Below are positions 1 through 8,780 of a stretch of 30,331 nucleotides of DNA, piece after piece. Both the position numbers and the translations under genes were made by a program. Origin of the DNA: Alphaproteobacteria bacterium (GTDB taxonomy: Bacteria > Pseudomonadota > Alphaproteobacteria > Holosporales > Holosporaceae); NCBI GenBank assembly GCA_016870135.1, contig VGCF01000004.1, forward strand, positions 1 to 30,331, in the 5' to 3' direction. The notes below the pieces were generated by a model, which had not been told where the DNA came from, did not search any database, and saw nothing but the letters and a program-made list of their open reading frames with translations. How positions within the stretch are numbered: the stretch's first letter is position 1; each line of letters begins with the position of its first letter.

Positions 1-113
1 CGGGCGGAAAAATGAGCCTGTGGAGAGACGGTCTGAACTGGGTTCATTGCGCCCCCGTGGAAACCATTACCCACTGTGACTGGCTGCTGACAGAAGATCG
101 ACGGGATCAGTAA
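1..113 (+). CDS. 3' end of an unidentified gene (partial)
   Basis: An open frame enters from the left edge (codons from base 3) and stops at TAA 111-113, giving about 36 residues that end in LLTEDRRDQ. An internal ATG lies at 12-14 but the frame is open to the edge, so this is read as the tail of a longer protein. It converges on gltX with a 103 bp spacer and no clear terminator. I do not recognise the family. ComEC was considered because it lies near gltX in some alphaproteobacteria, but the fragment is too short and the tail-to-tail layout does not support it. Confidence 0.45.
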   Translation, partial: GGKMSLWRDGLNWVHCAPVETITHCDWLLTEDRRDQ

Positions 114-216
114 ATACGAGGGACGAGGAAATTACGCCACAGCATTGCCACTGCATCCATCATACCATTTCAGTCAAAAACCTTCTTCACCTTTGATTTC
201 TCCACAGCCCTCCCCC

Positions 217-1575
217 TCAATGTTTTCTGTGCTCCAGGCGTGCTTGCACAATTTTTGGAGAGATAACCGGTAATAAATCCTCCATTTTTGGCCCACCCGT
301 ACGCCCTGTTAAAATCATACGCAATGTTCGGGCCACCAATCCTTTTTTTAATTCAGGGCACGCAGCCAATAGACCATTAATCCAATGGTGCCAAGGGTCT
401 GTTTGCCACACCATATTTCCGGATTTTTCATCCAATTGTTTAACAATCCCACCAGACTTCAAGACATCAATGGCCAGATCACAAAAATCTAGGGGCAACT
501 GAGACCAGTCCACGCCATCAGGCGCAACCCAATGAGGATCGGTACAAATCTGTTGCCACAGGGGCACATCGCCCGCCAATACCACATTATCTCTGACCAC
601 AGGCCACAAATTGGGATCAATACACCTCTGTAAATCAGGCGATAAATCCTGATAGGTCATATTGGACCATAAGCGACTTTGAATCATCTCAACGTCGTGC
701 ATGGAAAATTTGCCATTGGCCTTACTGTATTCTGACAAGGAAAACTGAGCCGCCATATGGGCAAAATCTCCGCTGATTTGGTGCGACAAACCCAATTGCG
801 TCACTGCCTGAACAATGGCAAGGGGTAACCAGCCTTCTTCTCTTAATTCTTGCAGGGTTTTTGATCCGGATCGTTTGGAAAATTTATCGCCATTCTGATC
901 CAACATCAAGGGAAAATGAGCCCAACAAGGCATATCCGCCCCCAATGCATGAAACATTTCGATCTGAATGGCGGTATTGGTTAAATGATCTGCCCCGCGA
1001 ATAATGTGGGTAATGCGACGATCCACATCATCCATCACGCTTGCCAGCACATAACTCATGGCTCCATCGTGACGCATCACCACAGGATCGCTTAGATGTC
1101 GGGTATCACACACCATGGACCCCTGGATTAAATCCTGCCATTTTATCTCTTGCTGACTAAGGGCAAAGCGCCAATAGGGACGATCATGGGCTGGAACCGA
1201 TTTCCCCTTTACACGATCATAATGAGGAGGCAAATTTTTGGACAACTGATCTTCGCGCCACTGGGTCAGCTGTTCTGGCGTTTCAAAACAGGGGTACAAT
1301 CGTCCTGAATTCTTTAATGTCTGAAACATAGCGCGACGCTTGTCCGCATTGCTGGATTGGGTAAATTCTTCATCCCATGACAATCCCAGCCAGCGTAAAT
1401 CTCGGTAAATATCTTGGACATATTCCGGGCGACATCGGGCATCATCCGTATCATCGATGCGCAATACAACGACCCCACCATGATGGGCTGAAAACAGAGC
1501 ATTTAAAACCGCAGTGCGGGCATTGCCCAAGTGCAATCGTCCAGTAGGACTGGGCGCAAAACGAACGCGTACCAT
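217..1575 (-). CDS. gltX: Glutamyl-tRNA synthetase
   Basis: Class I aminoacyl-tRNA synthetase that charges tRNA with glutamate in the cytoplasm. At 452 aa it is of usual bacterial length. The N-terminus reads RVRFAPSPTGRLHLGN, so the HIGH-type ATP-binding motif is H15-L-G-N18, and the KMSKS-type loop is KFSKR at residues 231-235. Between them lie the Rossmann catalytic domain and the stretch LRIDDTD that helps bind the acceptor end; the C-terminal third is the helical anticodon-binding part. The ATG at 1575 places the signature six residues in, as expected. Many alphaproteobacteria carry two GluRS paralogues, one of which may mischarge tRNA-Gln for the GatCAB route; the sequence alone does not settle which this is. 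The enzyme identity is certain. Confidence 0.97.
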   Translation of the reverse strand: MVRVRFAPSPTGRLHLGNARTAVLNALFSAHHGGVVVLRIDDTDDARCRPEYVQDIYRDLRWLGLSWDEEFTQSSNADKRRAMFQTLKNSGRLYPCFETPEQLTQWREDQLSKNLPPHYDRVKGKSVPAHDRPYWRFALSQQEIKWQDLIQGSMVCDTRHLSDPVVMRHDGAMSYVLASVMDDVDRRITHIIRGADHLTNTAIQIEMFHALGADMPCWAHFPLMLDQNGDKFSKRSGSKTLQELREEGWLPLAIVQAVTQLGLSHQISGDFAHMAAQFSLSEYSKANGKFSMHDVEMIQSRLWSNMTYQDLSPDLQRCIDPNLWPVVRDNVVLAGDVPLWQQICTDPHWVAPDGVDWSQLPLDFCDLAIDVLKSGGIVKQLDEKSGNMVWQTDPWHHWINGLLAACPELKKGLVARTLRMILTGRTGGPKMEDLLPVISPKIVQARLEHRKH

Positions 1576-1668
1576 GGTGATTAGGAATAAAAGTGACGTC
1601 TTTAAGATACGTCTTTATTGAGCATCAATACAACCCTTGGAGCACGACGGTGCAATGGTCCTTGTTAC

Positions 1669-1708
1669 GGATTTCAATGCTCGGATTTCAATGCTCGGAT
1701 TTCAATGA
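1669..1708. repeat. 14 bp tandem repeat, about 2.9 copies
   Basis: The unit GGATTTCAATGCTC occurs at 1669-1682 and 1683-1696, followed by a partial third copy at 1697-1707. The copies abut without spacers and lie in the gltX upstream region. The form is typical of slippage duplication. Confidence 0.85.
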
Positions 1709-1725
1709 TTAGGTTTCAGTGGTCA

Positions 1726-1759
1726 GCGTGTCGGTTCAGCAAGCGTGTCGGTTCAGCAA
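1726..1759. repeat. 17 bp perfect tandem duplication
   Basis: The unit GCGTGTCGGTTCAGCAA occurs twice with no mismatch (1726-1742 and 1743-1759), just after the 14 bp repeat. It is non-coding, has no obvious dyad symmetry, and is probably a recent slippage event. Confidence 0.85.
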
Positions 1760-2171
1760 CAATATAACCATCCAGCCCCATCATCGGATACCGTCCACGG
1801 AACAGACGCGCCCAAACGGATGGAGTGTTTCTGGGAACATCAGGGTGAAAATGAGTACAAAAATGGTGCAAAAATGTCACAGGCTTGTATTTTTATAGTC
1901 ATTTTTTAAAAACTTTTAAAAACACGACATGTATTTTTTTTACATAAAATTTTAAAAAAAGCCAGCACAGCGAAACATTGGCCGTGAAAATCAAATTTTT
2001 AATCCTTTTTCAAAAATACTTTTTTGTGTATAATTTTTGTATTTTTTTGATCCAAATTTTGAAAAAACCCAGGTAAATCCTTGTAAAATAAGATTTTTTA
2101 TATAAAAAATTGACAAGATCAAAATACTCGTGCTATCTGAACAAAACATAAATAATCATCAGGTAAATTTC

Positions 2172-2693
2172 ATGTCAAAAAATATGTACGTTCAAAGCAT
2201 AAGCATTCTGGGATCACTGCACCGTTTTTTTCTGGACCATATCCAGGTTTTTCTGGAAGAAGGTCAACAATGCGATTTAAATGCCACCCAAGCCTTGATC
2301 GTGTATCACATCGGCAAAAATATATTCAAGGTCAATGAAATCGTAAAGTATCATTTTTACGAAGGATCCAACCCGTCGTATAACTTAAAGAAAATGCTGT
2401 CGGCAAAGTATTTAAAAACGTCATCCAGTCAACATGATCGGCGGGTTTTATTGGTGGCATTATCGGATAAGGGTGTACAACTGCATCAAGCCATGGAGCA
2501 GTTTTTCCAAAAACAAGAACGGGTCCTTCAGCAACAGGGATTTTCATCGGAACGTTGGAAGCAATGGGTGGATGAAGGAAAAAACTTGGTGCAATTGCAC
2601 AGCCAATCTCACAGTGACCCTCAATCGCCACTAGACCACACCGTGAAATCCGCCCACAGCCACCCCAGAATGCCTCGTGTGGCTCAAGGTTAA
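2172..2693 (+). CDS. MarR-family winged-helix regulator, LdtR-like
   Basis: A 173 aa predicted cytoplasmic DNA-binding regulator. The N-terminal helix (LHRFFLDHIQVFLEE), the helix-turn-helix core with EGSNPSYNLKKML at about residues 70-82, and the wing HDRRVLLVALSDKG match the LdtR type of MarR protein known from Rhizobiales, including Liberibacter, where it controls an L,D-transpeptidase and cell-wall stress genes. The target here is unknown; no transpeptidase gene lies nearby. The start is chosen at ATG 2172 because AGG at 2161-2163 gives a ribosome site 8 nt upstream and a TTGACA at 2110 would place transcription start after the in-frame GTG at 2130. The His/Ser/Pro-rich C-terminal tail of about 30 residues is not part of the usual fold. 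It converges on the secreted-protein gene downstream. Confidence 0.8.
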   Translation: MSKNMYVQSISILGSLHRFFLDHIQVFLEEGQQCDLNATQALIVYHIGKNIFKVNEIVKYHFYEGSNPSYNLKKMLSAKYLKTSSSQHDRRVLLVALSDKGVQLHQAMEQFFQKQERVLQQQGFSSERWKQWVDEGKNLVQLHSQSHSDPQSPLDHTVKSAHSHPRMPRVAQG

Positions 2694-2746
2694 TGGCGCT
2701 GGCGGAATGAATAGCCGTTTGTGCAGCCGACCCAAGAAGATTCTTG

Positions 2747-2765
2747 CCCCCCAAAGAATGGGGGG
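2747..2765. terminator. GC hairpin between convergent genes
   Basis: Six C (2747-2752), a 7-nt loop and six G (2760-2765) form a perfect short stem in the spacer between two converging genes. There is no T run on either strand, so termination activity is only a suggestion from position. Confidence 0.3.
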
Positions 2766-2828
2766 TAGATTACAGGCCCTCATCCTCTAAGATGTATTTT
2801 TTCAGTCCAGCATCAGGAATCTCTAGCT

Positions 2829-4148
2829 TTATAGGTTCTTCTCTTTCATCAAATCTTTAACAAATCCCTTGATTTGATCGCTTAAATCATTCAAGTTCGT
2901 CGTTTTCTCGCCACTCTCCTTATTCTCAATCTCCTTATTCTCAATCTCCTTATTCTCAATCTCCTTATTCTTATTGTCCTTTGAATGGGAAAAGATAGCA
3001 AATCTATACCCTTTTTCACACAATCCCTCTGGATTAAACCCATTTTTGCACCCTTTTTCACACTCCAGCTCCGAAAAGTATTTCTCCATGTCCTCTATCC
3101 ACGCGCTGTTTGCGTCCCTCACTATAAAAAATATCATCCGAAAAAGAGCCCCCTTTAGATAGGGATTGTTATTCAAAAAATTTTTTTCTCTCTCTTTCTG
3201 TTCTTCTAAAGAAAAGATTAAGCGCAATGCATCCTGATGCTCTTTGTGACTCATAGGCGGATAAAGACGCAACCCGTATAGGTACACTGGTAAATAATAT
3301 GCCTGTGGATCCCTCTTATGGTCCAATCCAAAAAACCCGATACACCTGTTATTCGTATCAATATCCATAGCGATATTTGTTGGTAAGATCCTATGGGCCT
3401 TTTCCAAAATTGTAAGAAAAAACTCTTCATTCCCATGGACGATCCTATCGCGTATTATTTTCTGTAAATTGGATGGGAAATCTTTTGAACAGTATAATGT
3501 CTCTATCCCTTGATTCAAACCAAGATTTTTTTTCATGCGAAATATTTCCCAATCCAATAGATCCTTACGTGCCATAAAACGCTTATCTTTCTCCAATAAA
3601 GGATCAAAGATAGCCTTCAAATCTTCAACATTGGTTTTTTTTTGTTTTATCTGTTTCTCTAAGACACCTATCTCTTTCTCTAAGATACCTATTTCTATTT
3701 TTTTCGACCCGATGTTCGTATCTTCCACTAGATCACACTGACCCAATAGCATTTGAACCATAACTCCTTGTAATACAGTCTGTTTCTCCGTAAGATCTTT
3801 TTCCAAATAATCGATTGCTGACAGACACTTATCATATTCGTTTTTAGATAAAGCCTTTTCGATCATGATTGTATTTAAAATTTCGATTATTCCTTTCACA
3901 CAAGCCTGTTCTCTTTCCGCTAGATTTAATTCTTTTAATTTTGCTTCTTGATTATCTGGAGCATTTTGAACAAAAATTAAGTATTGTTTATATTCTTGTG
4001 TGCAACGCGCCCATAGTTTTTCCGCTGCCTTTAATTTTCCTTCTGATTCTGAATCATATTGAGCAGGAGAGGAAAATTTTTGCCCTGCTGTCATTCTGGC
4101 ATGGAATATACCGAAAATTATTAAAAACAATGTGCAATAACGTTTCAT
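2829..4148 (-). CDS. Predicted secreted coiled-coil protein, unknown function
   Basis: I do not recognise the family. The start at ATG 4148 is preferred over an upstream in-frame start because it opens a clear signal peptide: MKRYC, a hydrophobic core LFLIIFGIF, and a likely cleavage after TAG (mature N-terminus near QKFSS). The 439 aa product is charged and mostly helical, with coiled-coil stretches such as IEIGILEKEIGVLEKQIKQ around residues 150-170. Near the C-terminus is a cysteine cluster of the pattern C-x3-C-x8-C, then an NKEIE repeat encoded by 15 bp tandem units. A single TAA ends it at 2829. Base composition is more AT-rich than the flanking polA. It is divergent from polA with a 183 bp spacer. 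A periplasmic or exported lineage-specific protein, possibly host-directed, is inference only. Confidence 0.75.
   Translation of the reverse strand: MKRYCTLFLIIFGIFHARMTAGQKFSSPAQYDSESEGKLKAAEKLWARCTQEYKQYLIFVQNAPDNQEAKLKELNLAEREQACVKGIIEILNTIMIEKALSKNEYDKCLSAIDYLEKDLTEKQTVLQGVMVQMLLGQCDLVEDTNIGSKKIEIGILEKEIGVLEKQIKQKKTNVEDLKAIFDPLLEKDKRFMARKDLLDWEIFRMKKNLGLNQGIETLYCSKDFPSNLQKIIRDRIVHGNEEFFLTILEKAHRILPTNIAMDIDTNNRCIGFFGLDHKRDPQAYYLPVYLYGLRLYPPMSHKEHQDALRLIFSLEEQKEREKNFLNNNPYLKGALFRMIFFIVRDANSAWIEDMEKYFSELECEKGCKNGFNPEGLCEKGYRFAIFSHSKDNKNKEIENKEIENKEIENKESGEKTTNLNDLSDQIKGFVKDLMKEKNL
2916..2970. repeat. 15 bp in-frame tandem repeat inside the secreted-protein gene
   Basis: The unit CTCCTTATTCTCAAT (plus-strand reading) is present three times in full (2916-2930, 2931-2945, 2946-2960) and partly a fourth time to 2970. 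It encodes repeated NKEIE pentapeptides in the minus-strand protein. Because the unit is a multiple of three, copy number can vary without breaking the frame. Confidence 0.9.
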
Positions 4149-4331
4149 TTTACAATACTTTTTATTTGTTACCCACCAATAATGACCACAGATCGTCAAA
4201 AAAAAGTCAACAAAAACAATGGGGTAGAAAAAATAGCACTTGGGGAATCCATTGGATGGGTGTGGCATCATAGCCAAAACAGAAAACCCATATTATCCTA
4301 TCTGTTATCATTGCAGTTTTATCATGTCCCG

Positions 4332-6929
4332 ATGCCCACACTAACGATCATTGATGGTTCTGGTTTTGTACACCGGGCTTTTTACGCTCTGCCCCCATTG
4401 AATACACCAGACGGTGTGACCACAGGTGCAGTTATGGGGTTTGCCAACATGATTTTACGCTGGCAAGACCAGAACACCCCCACCCATGGGGTGATCGTTT
4501 TTGATCACGGAAAATCTGCGTTCCGTCAAAATTTATATCCAGAATACAAGGCCCACAGACCACCAACACCACCAGATCTATCAGCCCAATTCCCCATCAT
4601 TCAAGAATTTTGCGCCCATATGGACATTTCTTGCATCAGCAAACCGGGCATAGAAGCCGATGACCTGATTGCCAGCATAACGCACCAGGGGTTAAGCATG
4701 GGGTGGGATATTCATATTGTCACATCCGACAAAGATTTGTTGCAATTATCTAAACCTGGGGTCAGTCTGTATGATCCTATGAAAAATCGCATTCTGGATG
4801 CCGATGCCGTTGCCACATTATGGGGGGTGCGTCCTGATCAAATCCCTCATGTGCAAGCATTGGCTGGGGATACAGCCGATGGCATTCCAGGCATTCCTGG
4901 GGTGGGGATTAAAACAGCAACCCATTGGATACAGACCTTTGGTTCCGTTCAAGGATTAATCGATCATGCTCATCAACTGCCATCCCCAAAAAAGAGAGAT
5001 CTGGTTGCAGAATATGCCGATCAAGCACGCATGTGTTATCAGTTGACCTTGTTAAACCATACGTTTTGGGATGACGAATGGGATCTGAAAAACTGGGTAT
5101 GGGCAAGACATCCAAAGGCGCAGGCGTTACACGATTTTGTTACCAGATTTCATTTAAAAATCTTGGGAAATCGATTGCGTGAACGGGGCGTGATGACCTC
5201 TGCGGCATCTGAATCCTCGCAAATAGACATGGCAAAAGCCAATGCACACAGCATGTCTGACCTGATGATTCCCCAGAGTTTTCCAGATATTCCTTATGTC
5301 TGTGATCATGAACAATCCATAACAGATCACATTCTAGAAACAGGAAAAGTCGCCCTTATCGCTGAAAACGATGGCATTGTGGCCTGTTGGAACGAAGGTC
5401 AATGCGCGGTTATTCGTACGGACCAGTTGATACGCATTTGGCAAGATCCATCCTGTATTAAAATTGTGCATGATGCGAAATGGTGGTTGCACCACAATAT
5501 CCAGCAGGCGCGATTGATGGGGCCTTTTGATGATCTGATGCTGTTGTCGTACATTATCAATGGCACAAAGGTAAAGCATGACTTGGCCTCTATTTTCAAC
5601 CGTTTTGGTTGGACAACTGTATTATCCGATGGGAATGCGTCACAAAAAGCCAGAGCCATGCTGGTTGTATGGGAAAAAAACCGTCTAGAGTTGCGCGAAA
5701 AACAATTGATGCGTACCTATGAATGGATGGATCGTCCATTGATTCCCGTTATTGCCGCCATGGAACATGCCGGTATCAGTATTGATATGGATGGCTTGGA
5801 ACGGCTGGAAAAAACCTGGGAAACAGAGGCCAAACAACTATCTGATCAAATCATGGTATTGGCTGGACAAACGTTTAATCTGGCTTCGCCCAAACAGTTG
5901 GGAAAAGTATTATTCGAGGATTTATATTGGCCCAATGGAAAAAAGGGAAAATCTGGTTCATACCATACCGACAGCGATGTCTTATCCCGTTTTGCGGCGA
6001 TGGGATATCCGTTGGCCGAATTAGTGCTGGAATGGCGACAGCTGAGTAAATTAATCCATACCTATGCCAAGGGTTTGCGTGCCCACATTCATCCGGAAAC
6101 CAGACGCATTCATACCACATACAGCACAACCACCACATCCACCGGGCGATTATCGTCCTTAGAGCCCAATGTGCAAAATATCCCCATTCGCACAGAACGC
6201 GGTCGCCTGTTGCGTGCTCAGTTCAAAGCGCCGCAAGGTTATATGTTTTTATGTTTGGATTATTCTCAAATCGAATTGCGTTTATTGGCCCATATGGGGC
6301 CCATAGCGTCTTTACAGTGGGCCTTTCAAAACAATCTAGACATTCATACCCAAACGGCGTGCCAATTGTTTCATTGTGAAGATCACAGCGTTACCCCAGA
6401 TATGCGACGCACGGCCAAAGGGATTAATTTTGGAATTTTATATGGCATCAGTGCCTTTGGTTTGGCAGAGCATTTACGCATCGATCGGATAATGGCCAAA
6501 ACCATGATCGAGCGTTATTTTAATGCGTACCCCGAAATTTCCGATTATTTAGAGCGCACCAAGCAAAGGGCAAGAGAGAACGGATACGTCACCACATTGT
6601 GGGGCAGGCGCTGTATGATTTCTGGTGCAGATCATGCCAAAGCCTTTGTCCGATCAGGGGCCGAACGTCAAGCCATTAATGCGCCATTGCAAGGCACCAG
6701 TGCCGATATCATCAAGCGTGCCATGATCATGACCCACAAATGGATCCTGGAAAATCCGGATTATGATGTATCGCTCGTCATGCAAATTCATGATGAATTG
6801 GTATTCCAAGTTCCTCACAATCACGTAATCCCTGTCCGCGATCATTTAATCCCGTTGATGCAGGATGTGGTGACATTGTCTGTACCCCTTCTTGTGACAT
6901 CATCTGTGGGACCAACCTTGGATCAATAA
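4332..6929 (+). CDS. polA: DNA polymerase I with a degenerate proofreading domain
   Basis: Fills gaps during repair and removes RNA primers. At 865 aa it is shorter than E. coli Pol I (928). The start is ATG 4332 (PTLTIIDGSGFVHRAF); the open frame runs 50 codons further upstream but that part is unlike the family. Residues 1-290 are the 5' nuclease with intact acidic motifs (EADDLIASI, TSDKDLLQL) and the helix-hairpin-helix GIPGVGIKTA. The polymerase is intact: motif A DYSQIELRLL with D643, motif B RRTAKGINFGILYG with K696, motif C HDELV with D821. The middle 3'-5' exonuclease region is eroded: the usual DxE motif reads ALIAENDG, the second aspartate site reads AKWWLHH, and the third acidic motif is not found. 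Proofreading is therefore predicted absent. It is divergent from the secreted-protein gene. Confidence 0.97.
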   Translation: MPTLTIIDGSGFVHRAFYALPPLNTPDGVTTGAVMGFANMILRWQDQNTPTHGVIVFDHGKSAFRQNLYPEYKAHRPPTPPDLSAQFPIIQEFCAHMDISCISKPGIEADDLIASITHQGLSMGWDIHIVTSDKDLLQLSKPGVSLYDPMKNRILDADAVATLWGVRPDQIPHVQALAGDTADGIPGIPGVGIKTATHWIQTFGSVQGLIDHAHQLPSPKKRDLVAEYADQARMCYQLTLLNHTFWDDEWDLKNWVWARHPKAQALHDFVTRFHLKILGNRLRERGVMTSAASESSQIDMAKANAHSMSDLMIPQSFPDIPYVCDHEQSITDHILETGKVALIAENDGIVACWNEGQCAVIRTDQLIRIWQDPSCIKIVHDAKWWLHHNIQQARLMGPFDDLMLLSYIINGTKVKHDLASIFNRFGWTTVLSDGNASQKARAMLVVWEKNRLELREKQLMRTYEWMDRPLIPVIAAMEHAGISIDMDGLERLEKTWETEAKQLSDQIMVLAGQTFNLASPKQLGKVLFEDLYWPNGKKGKSGSYHTDSDVLSRFAAMGYPLAELVLEWRQLSKLIHTYAKGLRAHIHPETRRIHTTYSTTTTSTGRLSSLEPNVQNIPIRTERGRLLRAQFKAPQGYMFLCLDYSQIELRLLAHMGPIASLQWAFQNNLDIHTQTACQLFHCEDHSVTPDMRRTAKGINFGILYGISAFGLAEHLRIDRIMAKTMIERYFNAYPEISDYLERTKQRARENGYVTTLWGRRCMISGADHAKAFVRSGAERQAINAPLQGTSADIIKRAMIMTHKWILENPDYDVSLVMQIHDELVFQVPHNHVIPVRDHLIPLMQDVVTLSVPLLVTSSVGPTLDQ

Positions 6930-7062
6930 TGGTGTAAAAAACTGGACCACAGCCCATCCGTGTCATGTAAAAACCATGTATACTGTGGAAAAATAACTCA
7001 ACAGGGCCGTCTGCCAGGCCACAACGCAGATCCAAATGGCGATCGGCAAAAAGGGGAAAAAC

Positions 7063-8607
7063 ATGAAACGCTGGAAATTACTGATTGTGATAATGTGTGC
7101 CGTTTGGGGTATTTTAATGGTGTTGCCTACTTTTTTACCATCCCATTTGCGGGAAAAAATTCCCAGCTGGCTGCCCCAAAAAACCATGACATTAGGACTG
7201 GATTTATCTGGTGGTATTCATTTATCTATGGATGTGGATACGGAAAATTATATCCAACAGCGTTGTCATGGGGTTGCAGACTTTTTACGCCCCATTTTGT
7301 TACAAGAAAAGATTTTATACCGCAACATGAAACCAGAACCCTATGGGGCCAGTTTTGTATTATTGAACCAAAATGATGTGGATCGATTGAAAAAAGTGAC
7401 AGGCGAGATGAACGGTACCCCACTGGAGCTGATTCAATCTCACAATGGCCAATGCATCATTCAAGTGCCAGAGTTCGAACGCCAAGCCATGGCAAAAGAA
7501 GTATTGGGCCGATCCATTGAAATTATTCGCAAGCGTATTGATGAAACCGGCGCCCTAGAGCCTGCCATTTATGCCCAAGGAAATCGTCAAATTATCGTTC
7601 AAATTCCAGGGTTTGATGACCCCGATCGGGTGCGTATGTTGCTGGGAAAAACAGCGCAATTGGCTTTTCACTGGGTGGGGGATGCCCATGATGTCCACTG
7701 CACCACTATGCCCTATTGCAACATGGCAGGGCGATCTGTGGCTGTAGAAAAAAAGCCCGTCATGTTGGGTGAAGAAATTTTACGTTCTGGCGTTACATAC
7801 CAATCGCGTGATTATGGTGGAGAAATCCCAGTGGTAACCTTAGAGTTTACCCCTAAAGGGCGGGCCTTGTTTGCCAATTTGACTCGGACAGAAAATCACA
7901 AACGGGCTCTGGCGATTGTGATTGATGGAGAAGTTCTAAGCACACCTGCCATTCAATCTCATATCACCAATGGATCCGCTGTGATCAGTGGGAACATGAC
8001 AACAGAAGAGGCCCAACAATTGGCCACCATGATTAATTCCGGTGCTTTGCCTGCACCCTTGTTGATTCAAGAAGAAAAACTGATTGGTCCAGGTTTGGGT
8101 AATGATTCCATTGTGGCCGGAACCCGCGGTACGGCATTGGCGGTGGCGGCTGTTGGCCTGTGGATGATACTGACCTATGCTTATTTTGGATGTTTTGCCG
8201 TTTTGGGGATTACCTTTAATCTGTTATTTTTGGTATCCCTTTTAATTATGATTGGGGCAACGTTAACCCTGCCAGGATTGGCAGGTATTGCCTTGACGGT
8301 GGGCATGTCGGTTGATGCCAACGTACTCATTAATGAACGCATCAAAGAAGAATTACACAAAGGCACATCTGTACCCCATGCCATTGCAGCTGGGTACTCC
8401 AGAGCGATGAAATCCATTCTGGACTCCAACATCACCACTCTGATTGGTGCATTATGCTTGTATATCTGCGGATCTGGTCCCGTACGTGGATTTGCCGTGA
8501 CCATGGGGATGGGCATTTTAATTTCATTGTTCACCGCCATTTTATTAACGCGATTACTGGTTAACCAATGGATGGCGTGGAAAAATCCGAAAACGCTGTC
8601 CATTTAA
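7063..8607 (+). CDS. secD: Protein translocase subunit SecD
   Basis: Inner-membrane partner of SecYEG that, with SecF, uses the proton gradient to pull exported proteins into the periplasm. The 514 aa product opens with a transmembrane helix (KLLIVIMCAVWGILMVLP), then the D1 motif GLDLSGGIHL. A periplasmic P1 domain follows, then the conserved LPAPLLIQEE before the remaining five membrane segments in the C-terminal third, with GMSVDANVLINERIKEE as the family motif. ATG 7063 is chosen over the in-frame ATG 7036 because AGGGG at 7052-7056 is correctly spaced for it. There is no yajC directly upstream. A TATACT at 6979-6984 could be its -10 but lacks a good -35. secF follows after an unusually long gap. 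Confidence 0.97.
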   Translation: MKRWKLLIVIMCAVWGILMVLPTFLPSHLREKIPSWLPQKTMTLGLDLSGGIHLSMDVDTENYIQQRCHGVADFLRPILLQEKILYRNMKPEPYGASFVLLNQNDVDRLKKVTGEMNGTPLELIQSHNGQCIIQVPEFERQAMAKEVLGRSIEIIRKRIDETGALEPAIYAQGNRQIIVQIPGFDDPDRVRMLLGKTAQLAFHWVGDAHDVHCTTMPYCNMAGRSVAVEKKPVMLGEEILRSGVTYQSRDYGGEIPVVTLEFTPKGRALFANLTRTENHKRALAIVIDGEVLSTPAIQSHITNGSAVISGNMTTEEAQQLATMINSGALPAPLLIQEEKLIGPGLGNDSIVAGTRGTALAVAAVGLWMILTYAYFGCFAVLGITFNLLFLVSLLIMIGATLTLPGLAGIALTVGMSVDANVLINERIKEELHKGTSVPHAIAAGYSRAMKSILDSNITTLIGALCLYICGSGPVRGFAVTMGMGILISLFTAILLTRLLVNQWMAWKNPKTLSI

Positions 8608-8643
8608 AAAAAAGGCCTGGCCGCATGTTTGTGGGGGCGCATA

Positions 8644-8675
8644 CCCATGGTGCGATGGGGCAGCACCATCATGGG
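8644..8675 (+). other. Hairpin in the secD-secF gap
   Basis: CCCATGGTGC (8644-8653) can pair with GCACC-(ATC)-ATGGG (8663-8675), giving a ten-pair stem with one 3-nt bulge and a 9-nt loop. No T run follows, so it is not a classical terminator. It could slow RNA decay or attenuate secF; it could also be a remnant repeat. Confidence 0.4.
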
Positions 8676-8780
8676 AACTGTCCCCCCTGTATTGTTTAGA
8701 GCAATCATGAGATACTGGAAAAAAAATAACACCACAGTGGCCCTAATAATGGGATTTCCCAGCCGTTCAAAGAGGTTTGT

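Larger units (their letters stand above)
1576..2171. other. AT-rich spacer between gltX and the LdtR-like gene
   Basis: About 600 bp with no supportable gene. The left part holds two families of short tandem repeats (listed separately). From about 1880 to 2130 it is extremely AT-rich, with runs of T and A and several near-palindromic T/A blocks. A perfect TATAAT lies at 2029-2034 without a good -35 partner. A perfect TTGACA lies at 2110-2115 with only a poor -10 (about 2133-2138). If the latter is used, transcription starts downstream of the GTG at 2130, which favours the ATG at 2172. No DnaA-box cluster or CtrA full site (TTAA-N7-TTAA) was found; the nearest has N6 spacing. Confidence 0.5.

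Noticed and set aside
1669..1759. Repeat cluster as a CRISPR array
   Set aside because: Units of 14 and 17 bp abut directly with no spacers and no cas genes are present.
1905..1930. CtrA-type binding site
   Set aside because: TTAA pairs are separated by 6 rather than 7 bases, and such pairs are expected by chance in this AT-rich stretch.
4182..4331. 50-codon N-terminal extension of polA
   Set aside because: It does not resemble Pol I and the family start is at 4332 (PTLTIIDGSGF). It overlaps only the spacer of the divergent gene.
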